Shown here piece by piece: positions 23,843 through 34,784 of a stretch of DNA of 64,000 bases. The position numbers and the translations under genes are program-made. The stretch is from Rotaria socialis (lineage: Eukaryota > Rotifera > Eurotatoria > Philodinida > Philodinidae), in contig CAJNYU010002662.1 in assembly GCA_905331475.1 (NCBI GenBank), forward strand, positions 71,874 to 135,873, written 5' to 3'. The number at the start of each line of letters is the position of its first letter. The stretch's first letter is position 1. Under the pieces are notes generated by a model. The model did no database searches, was not told the DNA's origin, and saw nothing but the letters and a program-made list of their open reading frames with translations.

Positions 23843-26800
23843 CTGTTTATATTTACGTTGCTTCTTTTACTGCTTATTATGATTATTTTTCTTCTTGTTT
23901 GTGCTCGCTATATGTTTGTGTGTAAATCTAATTAGGGGAAACAGTATCTAACTTATTTGTGTCTTTTAATGCCAAACTTTATAACCCATTCGATTTCTCT
24001 CTCAATGTGAATGTGATTTAAATATGATTGCCTCTTTTTTTTAGTAAAAGAATAAGAAAAATGCCAAATCTATTAAAACAAGAAGTCGAATGATTAGATA
24101 AATAAAAAGTATAAGGGTAATAATACATCATTTTAAACCTTTGTAACTTAATTTAAATATCAAATGATGGACCACTCTCTTTTGTCTTGACAAATCAATC
24201 GTGTAAAAAACAAGATGTTTTTCAAATAAATATACAAAATGACGAAACAGATTCGAATAAGATACATATTGGTTCATAATCGAAGAAAACTACAGAATAT
24301 TATCCAATTTTTGAATGCTATCAAAAAGCACCATACGAAAGTATATTAGTGATATCAACTCCAAATGAATTTAATGTATATACGTATATCTAGCTGAGAA
24401 TAATTAATATACAAGTTCTCTAACTAGAATAACTGGTTGTTCTAGAATTTGGCGAGATTAAAACAAAATACTTACGTACGATTCTGCAAATGTACTTTCA
24501 AAATAAACAAACAAGAAATTTATTTTGCTTGAAAATAATACTTGAGGCTGCTTGTCATGAACTCAATCACATTCAATTATTTTTGAATACGGTATACTGA
24601 AGTATTTGTTCGATATATAGATAAATGTATTAAGTGAATCTTTGATTAGTAAGACTAAAAATATTGACTAAAAATTTTACCAGTAAGAATAGAACCCGAG
24701 TGAACTTCTTAACGATTTGAAACATGAAAAACTTTTCTTGTTCTGTTAAGAAGGTTGATTTTATTCTCTTCTCTCCTTTAATTTAATTTAATTGGATATT
24801 ACGGTTTACTTATTTAAATTTAAAATTTAATAATTGCGAGTTTTCGTATCTCGATAAGATAGCTACTTCATCAGACATAAAAATTTAAGTCGAGATGGTC
24901 AATCGATTATTTAAAACCTTGTTTTAATCGATTTACAGCATCATTCGAGGGTGAGTAACTCCTGTGCTGAATATTTTCTTAAAAATTCCCAGTACACAAA
25001 TACAAAATGGCTCATATATTAAGCCAAGACGAACAGTTGTATTTATTGTGAATCGTTTATTCAAACGCAATATATCTTCTCAGAGTGATCGTATATATCA
25101 ATTCAAAAAGCTTACGTTGTCGTACATTGCTGCATCGATGATCTTGAATTTGATATTATCATAGCATTAAAATAAATTCGAATAGTATCGTTTGTGACAT
25201 CATAAGTTGCTTTGGCCCTTTTACTATTATTACTGAGGCTTTGTGTCGTAAAATTATCTCGAGTAAAGTATTTAACTTCATATTGAAAGTTATTTTGTTT
25301 CAGAATAAAATATGCACTAGAAGTTATTCGGCAATTTCCGCAAGGTAAGACAACCATGTTTTCTAAATTACGTTCTCAATGTATGCGAGTAGACACACCA
25401 AAGTCTAAGTATAATACATTCTTATAAACCGAATCCTTATTACATGTTATGTTATGTTATAACAGAAAGAAAATTACGAAATTTTAGTTGTTATCAGTGA
25501 TTAACATTGCTACTTGTAAAACTAGATGCATGCAACTAAATTAAAAAGTAGTTACTTTATGCTGAAGCGTTTGATTTGTACTTAGTAACTAAAAACATTG
25601 AAAACGATGTTGTTTAGAGTAAAATCGTGACGTTCTTTTTACGAAATTTGATTATTTTTTGATCTATTCTCAGTGTAACTTTTTTAAATTTCTGATAATT
25701 ATGATTTCATTGTTAAGCCTGGAATTGATTTTCTGCCTAAAATATTCGCCTAACGGTATGTATTTGGTTTCTATTTACATTAATCGTGTGAGGCATTTTT
25801 TTTTATTCAATACTCTATAATCTGATATCTTTCTTTTGATATTTTTAACACCGTGTTGTACTTTGAAAGATAAGTGGTATCATGTTGACGACCTATATGG
25901 AAGTGTTAACATTTATTTTGTAATAATATCTATTATGTAATCAACAATTCTTCTTATATATTTTATTAACAAAAGTATCTATGAATGTGTAGAAATATAA
26001 ATATCATCAAATTATATGTTTTCCAAGATGTTATCTCAGAATGAGTTCATGATGTATGGCAAAGTAGCTGACTAAAATGCTCATTGTGTTTGATTTATCG
26101 ATAATATCAAGAACACATGTAACTAAATCTGTTACCTTTATTTGATAATTAGCTTGCATCTTACTAATAATCTATGAATACGTAGTTTGTCACTGTTGCC
26201 AACGTTTGTAAAATTTGAATATATACTACTTTCATATGACGAGTCGGAAAAGCAATGGGGCAAAAGTATTCAAAGTTGATCTTAGTGAAACTGAAATTGG
26301 TCTGATGAATCTCGAAGTCAAATTTCAATTGAACCTTGCTCATTCTAAAATCCAAGATTGGAATAGAAAAAAAAAGTTAGACCAAACAAAGATTTTATAA
26401 TGGATCAGTCAACACTGAGATCTTGAACTAGCCTGGCCACGACATTGGCCTATAGTATCTAGATTGAATTGTCGCTAATTCAAACTTAATTGTGCATTCA
26501 TCATCAGTTGGCACTGCATGTTTTCAATAGAGCATATTTGTTTTGTTTAACTTCATGAAAACGATCAAACTCACGTTTATTATTCAATGATAATGTATAT
26601 ATAGACTGTGTATGATATTTCGATTGAAACTGTTTTCATTAAACGTGAAAAGAAGGAAAATATTAAAGGTTGATGAAAAACTTACTGAAACAGTATACTT
26701 TTCTTTGAAACATTATCCGAAAAATTTAATGAGCTTTGAGAATTATGCATCACTCATTTAATATTTCGTTGTTCTGCATAATTTTTGATACGGTCTGTCA

Positions 26801-27387
26801 GGTGACATAAAATATGAGTCTATGCTATTATAACACTAAATTTTTAGGATCTTTCACAGAATTATCATTGAATAGAATGTGATTGCCAATTAAGAGGGGA
26901 CGAATTTTTCTCAAATAGAAATCGATTTTTTGACATTTTCTTTAAGTTAATTGTATTTTCAATGCAGTAAATTTTCTTTTACATTACTTTCATCTCTTCG
27001 ATTTATATTGAACTTGTATTTTTGATTTTTTTGCTTGTTCATGTTATAGTTACCTTTGGTATATTTTTCATCAAAACCTCAAAAATGATTTGTATTTATT
27101 AATAAAACTATTGATAGAGTCAAAACTCATTCTTGCTGTTGTATTTTTTTAGCGAACGAGGAGTAGCTACTTCTCAACTTCAATTACAGTGTGACCATTA
27201 ATTGCAAAAACCGCGACGCTATTACCCGTATTTATGAACATTTTACCGTAACTATATTGAGACACAACCGTAATTTAGCTGTAATCAAACATATTTTTAT
27301 ATGCGTATGAATTTACCGACTTTTTTTCGAGATAGTGACTTTTGATTGGCTTTAATTAAAGAATAACAAACTCAAGTATAGCTGGCT
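23843..27387. other. Long intergenic stretch, no gene seen
   Basis: AT-rich. The first few hundred bases are presumably the 3' UTR of the coiled-coil gene. Short open frames (e.g. 24964-25164, 26215-26400) have no recognisable homology or splice partners. Confidence 0.5.
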
Positions 27388-28350
27388 GTGATGGACGATT
27401 ACATCACTGGTTCGCCTAAAAGTAGAGAACGGTGGGGCACGTTTACTAGGTTTCATTTTTTATCATTCGACATTACTGATGAGAGCATTACAAATGCAAT
27501 CATTGATTCGTACTTGTTTTATGAAGATAAATTTATCATTCGGTTGTTGAAGTTATTTGTGAAGTGTGCTTGCTCTTTGGTCATCTCAAAGTAAGTTTAA
27601 TGAGCGATACAAGGACGATGCGTTGCTTTTTGTTCAACTATTGTCAGAAACACCTAAGACGTTGCTCAATTTTTAGAACCTACAGTTCGAGAGAAGGTCA
27701 TTGAACAAGAAAATAGTAGTGCGAGTCTTTTTACAATAGGGTACAATGATTGGAGAGCACATGGTGAAAAACTATTTTGTCTTCCGGAAAAACTAAATGA
27801 AAAAAAAAGAAGAAATTTCATGACATAATCAATTTGACGAATATTATGAATTACGCAATAACTAGTATGTATTGAATCACAGAGTGCTGCTTGAATCCAT
27901 AGCCTACATATTTCGAGTCATAAAATAAACTAATATTCCTTCATCTAAAAATGAGCAGCTCTGCTGCGAAGTGTCACTAATGCTAATCATCATGCGGATA
28001 TTTTGAGCATTCGCGATGTATTAAAATAGTTGCTTGTTGTCTGCTCGAAAGAAAAGCGATTTTTTACAGAGCTTTCGGAAAGCTTCAAAGCAGCCATGGA
28101 AATTTCTCTGATACCAGTTTGGATGACACAGAAAATTTAACAATCCATTACATTTACGCTTGCTTGTTATTTCTTCTTACATGGTTATTACTCTCTCAAT
28201 CTTTACTTTTCAAAAGATTATGTGATAATTCAGTCCGAACGAGTTGCATGACAAATAAAGAGCAAATGGAAATGAAGATCGTTGTCTCGTATCTAATATA
28301 CTTGGATGTTACGATCAAGATGTATTGCTTGAGACCTTCTTTGTTCTATT
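27388..28350 (+). pseudogene. Possible decayed coding region, unrecognised
   Basis: Open frames in shifting phase look more like protein than the surrounding noise. A frame from 27388 contains GSPKSRERWGTFTRFHFLSF. A second phase reads NERYKDDALLFVQLLSETPK around 27602-27665. A third has EPTVREKVIEQENSSAS and YNDWRAHGEKLFCLPEKLN up to about 27820. Further remnants such as ELSESFKAAMEISLIPVW occur near 28065-28115. The phase changes fall without plausible splice sites, so a frameshifted gene relic is more likely than introns. I do not recognise the family. This could still be chance. Confidence 0.3.
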
Positions 28351-28987
28351 AGATCTAATGAAAAATGACTGAAAAATATTTAAAATTTTGACCGGGATGA
28401 AACACACCCATTCTGAATTTTGAATCTGAAAAACTTACTTCTGTTTGTTTTTGCATGGTCTAGATTCGTACAATGTTTTCTTTGACCTTAACCATAGTTG
28501 TATACTCGAAATGCGTATGTAATGAAGTTTTATTAGAACATAGCGAAAAAAACATGACAGCAAAAATATTTTGAACGTGTCCGGCATAAAACATTCTATA
28601 CATTTGTTTCGTCTTCCACGTTTTGCATAACAGATAGAATCGATTATAGTAATTCGAGAGTGATGCATGTTGACCAATTTTTACCGAGACAGAATTTGAT
28701 TTTTTTTTGTTCTTTCAAGTACAAAGTGTGCAAGCTACATAGACGAGGATTATTTTATGAATTGTAACTTGTACTTTTTCTATTTGGTCAAATGACTTCT
28801 TATGCGATAAGAAAGTCTTACAGCCATACGGCAATGTAAAAAATTCTAATTACTTCAAATGTTACACCTACGGTTTGTTTTTATTAAACTAAACTACACA
28901 GATTTTTCTGACTGCTCAAAATTGCTCAGATCATGAACAAATTTTGTTTTAGATAGAAAATAGTAAAGCAACGTCAGTTCGGTCGAT

Positions 28988-29347
28988 ATGGCAAATACGA
29001 CTATCATAAAATTCGGTACGCCAAGCGACGAGCCGATCACAACTGATTTGGAAGGTTGGAAAGTTATTGAAGGGTCGCCTACCATGAAAACCTGGATTCA
29101 ACACACGTCAGCAGATGGCTCCATGATTTCGGGAACTTGGTTGGCGACTCAAGGCAGTTATCATGCTACCTACACGAGCTACGAATTCGTGCATTTAATT
29201 GAAGGACAACTTTCTATTACACCAGATGAGGGTGGTGAAACAGTACAACTTGGGCCCGGAGATGCATTTGTCATTGAACCTGGTTTCAAAGGCATATGGA
29301 AAATTGAAGAGAAAGTACTGAAACATTTTGATATCAAGCTGAAATAA
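28988..29347 (+). CDS. Small cupin-fold protein (Cupin_3/DUF861-like), intronless, probable bacterial transfer
   Basis: A complete 119-residue single-exon frame with one cupin barrel. Visible signatures are SGTWLATQGSYHATYTSYEF, then VHLIEGQLSITPDEGG (cupin motif 1 region with the conserved E and G) and LGPGDAFVIEPGFKGIWKI (motif 2, GPGD...PGFKGIW), ending KVLKHFDIK. The classic HxH metal pair is not obvious, as in many Cupin_3 members, so the reaction cannot be predicted; relatives include EutQ-like and ureidoglycine aminohydrolase-like proteins. The protein resembles stand-alone bacterial cupins. By hand count 29041-29280 is ~45% GC (109/240), while the 60 bases after 29340 are 25%. No intron and foreign-like composition suggest horizontal acquisition, common in bdelloids. 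The upstream sequence is AT-rich and eukaryote-like, with no Shine-Dalgarno-type signal or neighbouring bacterial gene. Confidence 0.9.
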   Translation: MANTTIIKFGTPSDEPITTDLEGWKVIEGSPTMKTWIQHTSADGSMISGTWLATQGSYHATYTSYEFVHLIEGQLSITPDEGGETVQLGPGDAFVIEPGFKGIWKIEEKVLKHFDIKLK

Positions 29348-30630
29348 AAGATTGTGGTAATTCAAAAACAAATCATATTTTATTCTCCTTCCAACCTTTA
29401 TAAGAATATTAATTCAATCAATAACAACTTAAAAACAAAACAAGAAGAAAATACAGATTTTCCATTATTTTTGATTTTAGTTTCTTTTTTTTCGATTAAT
29501 ATAGTTTCTATCTTTCGGAAGATCGTTAAAATTCTTTTCTAGGCAAATTCGAAATTGTCTTTTACTTAACAGTGAAATTCAGCTCTATATTGATGTTGTG
29601 AAATATTGCAAGTGACGTGACTTTGAATTATATTAGCAAAATACTTCGTTTTACCTGTCTCTCTGAATCAAAATTGTGAACCATATTTGGAATTTTCTCA
29701 AATCAGCATAATAGAGTCTCATTGAAATCGATTATTTTTTTAATATGATTATTATTTGATGAATAGAACATTGCTTTAATTCTAATATCATAGATATGAA
29801 AAATGAAAGCTGCAGTAAATTTTATTTAAAAAAGTTTGGGAATTCCACAGAAACAAACTCAAGTAAACAACGATTCAGAACTGCTTTGACCATTTGATTG
29901 ATCCCATTGTAATGCTATGTCACCGTTTAGTGGCAGTCAATGTACTTCGAAAAAGTTTATCATTGACTTGATCTAGACAGAGTACTCTCTGGATAAAGTG
30001 GGTACACAAAAATGAATGATCCTTCTGATTAAGATCATATTTATATTTATTGGTCATTCATGAGGTACTTCTGCTGTCAATTCAGAAAACTTTCTGTTCG
30101 AGTTGTATTATCATTTTATTTAGTCAAAAAGAAATATTGAATCATCCCAAGAACAATATCCTTTTTTTGGTACAACTGAAATGTACCATATGCAACTATT
30201 ATAGGATGATTCCCGATAACTTTCATGGTCAAATAAAATCAGTAAATATTGTAAAATAATAGATTTCAGTAAATGCTTATCCTTAGTGATCACTGATGAA
30301 GTAGCTAATAGCACTCAAGTCGACATACGATAATGGCTGGATCTTTATTGAAATATCAGTCAAAAATTCATCAGTAACATAAGATACCCAAAAGAAAAAA
30401 ATACTGATGATCCACCATTCAATCATTGTTGTTATGTTATATTGAAACATGACTTTTTTGACTGCTTCTAAAGTTAAATGCCCATTACACAGCGGCCGAT
30501 TGCATCAGATGGAGAACGAGGCAGAATTATCAGATTGATAAGCACTAACGTATTGCTCACTACAAGTAATTCATTATCACATAATCGTTTGGTCCCTATT
30601 TTTTTTAAATTTTAAAATACTTCACATGCA
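29348..30630. other. Intergenic, no gene seen
   Basis: AT-rich; AATAAA overlapping the cupin stop codon could act as its polyadenylation signal. The remaining short frames have no support. Confidence 0.45.
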
Positions 30631-30633
30631 CCG

Positions 30634-31138
30634 CGAACAGTCGCAATCGAACATTGACGAACATTTTGATTCTGATCGAAACAAGCAAGGTCCGACGTTA
30701 TAGAATCAGCCGAAAGCAACTGATGTAAATTATTACTTAGAGCAGCATAATGAAGAGGCGTTCATTGAAGAAACGTCTTAGCTGTTATCAAAGCAAAATC
30801 TCTAGCACATTCATCATGATTTTTGCAAGCGTGACTTATGCTGTAGGAAACATAGATTTTATCTGTTTCAGGTAATTGTACCATTGCATGATATCGATCA
30901 TCTAGAATATAATTCGAAGAGTCAGCATTAAAAGTGACAGTGTACTCTCCAGTAGTGTCCCAAATATTCAAGTTGAATTCACACTTCCTGCCGATGGTAT
31001 TTGAGTGTATGTATCATTGATGAAGAATTCTCTACTCAAATCAGTTTTATATGAACCATTCGTAGTAATACATTGAAGTGCCGAGCAAAAGACAATTGAA
31101 CACACCAAAACTAGGATCAAACTTCGCAGATTTTTCAT
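30634..31138 (-). pseudogene. Secreted cysteine-containing protein, disrupted
   Basis: The minus strand from about 31138 starts with a clear signal peptide (MKNLRSLILVLVCSIVF, then CSALQC). It continues as a secreted domain to PSAG (~30985), where the frame shifts by one base. It then reads KCEFNLNIWDTTGEYTVTF, YHAMVQLPETDKIYVSYS and HACKNHDECARDFALITAK. After TFLQ an in-frame TGA interrupts at about 30762, and the same frame resumes with HYAALSNNLHQLLSADS, LACFDQNQN and TVRGACEVF before a stop near 30634. One frameshift and one internal stop in an otherwise coherent protein indicate a recent pseudogene, or less likely sequencing errors. Cysteine-containing secreted families of this kind are expanded in bdelloids; the function is unknown. 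Confidence 0.7.
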
Positions 31139-33852
31139 ACTATAATATCTACAATAAACTTATTTCTATCATGAGTAATAATGCAGGTATTTAATGTGTA
31201 AAATAATGTGTCCTTGCCATTTTATATCCCTTCTGAAATTATTGGCAGGAAAGTGTATTTGCTTAGTAACGAGAAATAGAGTGCTATGGCAAATATGTCA
31301 TGTGAATCAATGCTGACGTACCAGAGAATGCCTCATTCATACCCTGATTTGATATGAATCAGAGTTCTGATGATATACAGAACGGTGATTTACTGATACT
31401 GATCTTGTGTGAAGCTTTGCTTGTTTCGTCACCGTCGTAGCATTTGAAAATAGAAAAGTACAATGCAAGGGAATATCATCATACGTGAGCTAAAATTGAA
31501 AAAGAAAAATTTTGACTTATTTCATTCGATTTTATCATGGGTATTCCATTGCTTGTCGATGATACACTAGTCTTTGAATAATGCTTACCTGTGTATTCTG
31601 CTACCTCATCAATACTGATTAAATCATGGATTTCGCTTGTTTATGGTGATATGGAAATGAAAAGTGAAGGTCTTTATTCTATCACTATGCCATAATAAAA
31701 AACTAGCAAACTATTCTTTTTGTGTAGAAATCAATACACTAGCATCTAATCAATCAAAAGAATCAATACATTACTAGCGGCACGGTTATGAAATTCTCTA
31801 ACAATGAATAGCGTTTTCCAAAAGACAAACAATCATCTCAAGAGAAAGCATCCTATCGAGTAAACCTTGGCGTCTATCAAAAAAGAATTTGTCAATCAGA
31901 AATGAGTCTTTTCGAATGAAATAGACACGAAGAAAAAAATGGATGCTGATGATATTTTCCAATTAAAAACAAAAGCTTAAAAGTTTTATCCTCAATCAAA
32001 TTCAGGCTAGAAATCAGTGATGGATGCATGTCTTCTGAGCTTCAGAGACCAATACTAGCTCTTAGTCACAGAGATGACCATGAAGACATGTAGAAATTCA
32101 CTGATAAGCATGTGAAAAGAAGAAATAAAGCATTCAATTCGAAAGAACGTCTAGCAAGATAGATTGGTCATTTCACCGCAATTACATCGATCAATATATT
32201 ATTTTCTGATAAATTAAAGTGACAAATTCAAAACGAATACACGTATTATTACTACTATTCATTGATAATTTATTAAAACTACTGCAAGGATGAAGTTTTA
32301 GATTTGAACAGAGAGCACTTAAAATGTAACTAATAGGAAATTTATCTTTTTTCCGTTTCGTTGAGTAGTATGATAGAATTTTTCAAATATTATGATGAAA
32401 TTTAAATTCTTCTGTTGTTAAGACCACTCTCTTCACTGATTCTATTAAGATCTTCAATAATTCTAAAATCTAAACGTTTAGCGAAAATTGAAAACAAAGC
32501 ATAATTTTTCTGACAAAAACTTTTAGACTGATTTTTCTTTTCAAAAAATAGAAGTCTAAAATCAAGTTAACATGGAATTATCGGATACATTATTGCTGTT
32601 GAATTCGATAAAATCCTGCAATAAAAATTAAGTTCTTAATTAAAAGTGTTATCTGTGTTATTCTTATGAGAACCACCTACATTGCAATGGAATATATTTG
32701 CTAGATTGAAACTTCTTCTAACTTAAAATTAATCGAAAATAAGAAAAACTTACTTCTTTCTTTCTTGAAATATTTCGAAAGAAGCAAATTGAAAATATCT
32801 GTCTGCCTCTCTCTCTCTGAGAAATGTTCAGCTCACCACTGAAGAAAGACAACATTATAAAAAATATGCAGAATGATATCATTGTGTGTCGTTAATGAAT
32901 AATTCACAAAGAATTGAACAAATGAAGTTCATTGTTATCGATGGAATTCGTTCATCGGATCCGATCTAGCAAATTATTCTTCATCACTGATGGAAAAAAC
33001 CTGTCTAAATTTCAGAACATAAATCCAATTTCCATGCTATAATCTACCAGATTATTTCGAAAATCGGATAATAAATATATTTTTTTTAAGTTACAGCTTT
33101 ACTCTTTCGTGCCTTTTGTATCTTACACATTCTACAAAGAAAGCGCGAGTTATTTAATAATGCAGTGCGAGAGGGAAAATGGGAAGCTCAGTACTCCTCC
33201 ACACCAATCTAAAACTCTAGCTCCGGTACTAGATATATTGGCTTGTTTCGTAGAATTCTATATTTTAGAATTTCTATTGAAATGTAGCCATCAGATGTAT
33301 AAGAGAAGCATACCGAAGTTATTAAATCAGTTCTTGTTTTTTCTGCGAATCAAGCTCAATTGGACCGAGAATTTTTTAACTGAAACAGAGTCAAATCAAT
33401 TATACTTTAAGAAGTCTCTCATAGAACCAAACCTATCCCATCTTTGCTGCACATCAGTACGACGCACTATCATAGAGTTATGAAAACTAAATTGCAATAG
33501 TCGATCTTATCAAAATTCTGAACAAACACTAGATAGGTATAACAAAAAAATTTACCAATAGCTTTTTTATTATTTATCAGAAAAAATTAGCAAATCTTTC
33601 GTAACCTATCGTGAAAGTTATAAAGGCGCTGAATAAAAGAATAGCATTAAATCTTCGAAAATGGTAGTCGGTATATTTTAACTAGCAAGAAAATGTATAA
33701 ATTTGTCGGCGCTCAAAATTTTGTTTTTTTAGAAATTCTGCGTCTGAAAAAAACAAGATTAAGAAAAAAATAAGATCGGCAATGGATTGAATTTTTATTG
33801 AAACAAGAAGAAAAATTTCGATTATGAATACATAGGAAATACATCAATCAAA
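31139..33852. other. Long intergenic stretch, no gene seen
   Basis: AT-rich DNA. A 124-codon plus-strand frame at 33109-33483 is the longest, but its composition is unconvincing and no family is recognised. No repeats or RNA genes were identified. Confidence 0.45.
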
Positions 33853-34784
33853 TTACAAGCTCGACGGAGTGTTAGAAGGTTTTTGATTTTTTTTCGATAA
33901 TTCTGGTAATGTAGCGAGACACAAAAATGGTGTTATAGATCTACCCAAAATCGATAAATAATCCAGATACATCGTCTGTAATTCAAGACCAAATATAGAG
34001 TCATTAATGAGCTTTTGAACAATAGCCGTTAAGATTGTTGGAAAAAAGCAAATCGTATAGAGACTAGCAAGACTCAATAGTTGAATAGTTAATTTTAGAC
34101 GTTTACGCCATACAAATGGAAGATAGACTCGCTTTTTATGGCAAACGACACGAATGAATAAAATTGCACTTAACAAGGTTAAAAGAAAATATGGCAGCAG
34201 ACTATTTATGATCCAATCGAAGAGATATAAACTTTCATTCTTGAGAAAACACATGTCGCCACATCAAGATTAAATGTAATCAAAATTATTCATGTATCGA
34301 TTGAAGACGATCAAAGCAGGATAGAAAAATATATTCTACGAAACAATCGTGAACAATGATAAACAATGAAATAGTAACCGTTTTTTCTCATACCACAAAA
34401 ATTCGGATTGAAGATAAAAATTTGTCGTTCAAACAATGCCCAACACGCAAGTTATAAACAAAGAGCATAGTTTAAATAGTTCCAAAAAATGCAATATGAG
34501 TAAGATTGTGGCCACGCACGATCCAATTTGAGAAAAACCACCATACCGGGTTGCTGTAATGTTATATCGAACAGAGTTACAATATGAACAGCAATAAGTA
34601 CATGATTCGACAATGATTGGCGAAAAGTTTGTTTCACGAGCAGCTGGTAGATGATCAAAAGACTAGTTGGAATCGAAATCAATTGAACAGGAAGAAACAA
34701 AGCAGATTTTATTGTACGAGAAAATTTTCTCTCGAAATTTTCTGACGTCAAATTACTTTCGAGAGTGTTGTTGATCTCGGGCAA
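33853..34784 (-). pseudogene. Rhodopsin-like GPCR pseudogene
   Basis: Two minus-strand blocks belong to one seven-transmembrane receptor. Block 34784-34452 gives an N-glycosylatable N-terminus (NNT, NLT), TM1 (VQLISIPTSLLIIYQLL), a TM2 region (SNHVLIAVHIVTLFDITLQQ) and the start of TM3. Block 34254-33853 gives TM5 (LLPYFLLTLLSAILFIRVV), basic ICL3, TM6 (LYTICFFPTILTAIV) and TM7 (LSILGRSITPFLCLATLPEL). The ~200 bases between carry the TM3-TM4 part, recognisable as WALFERQIFIF followed in another phase by RLLFHCLSLFTIVS and FYPALIVFNRYMNNFDYI. They contain TAA, TAG, TAA and TGA stops and a frameshift. No splice pair rescues it. The receptor type is that of the large rotifer-expanded peptide-receptor families. 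Confidence 0.8.

Noticed and set aside
31940..32100. CATGTCTTC / GAAGACATG inverted pair
   Set aside because: Nine bases with ~50-base spacing in AT-rich DNA is within chance expectation, with no supporting structure.
33109..33483. 124-codon plus-strand frame
   Set aside because: No recognisable domain, atypical mixture of residues, no splice partner; probably chance.
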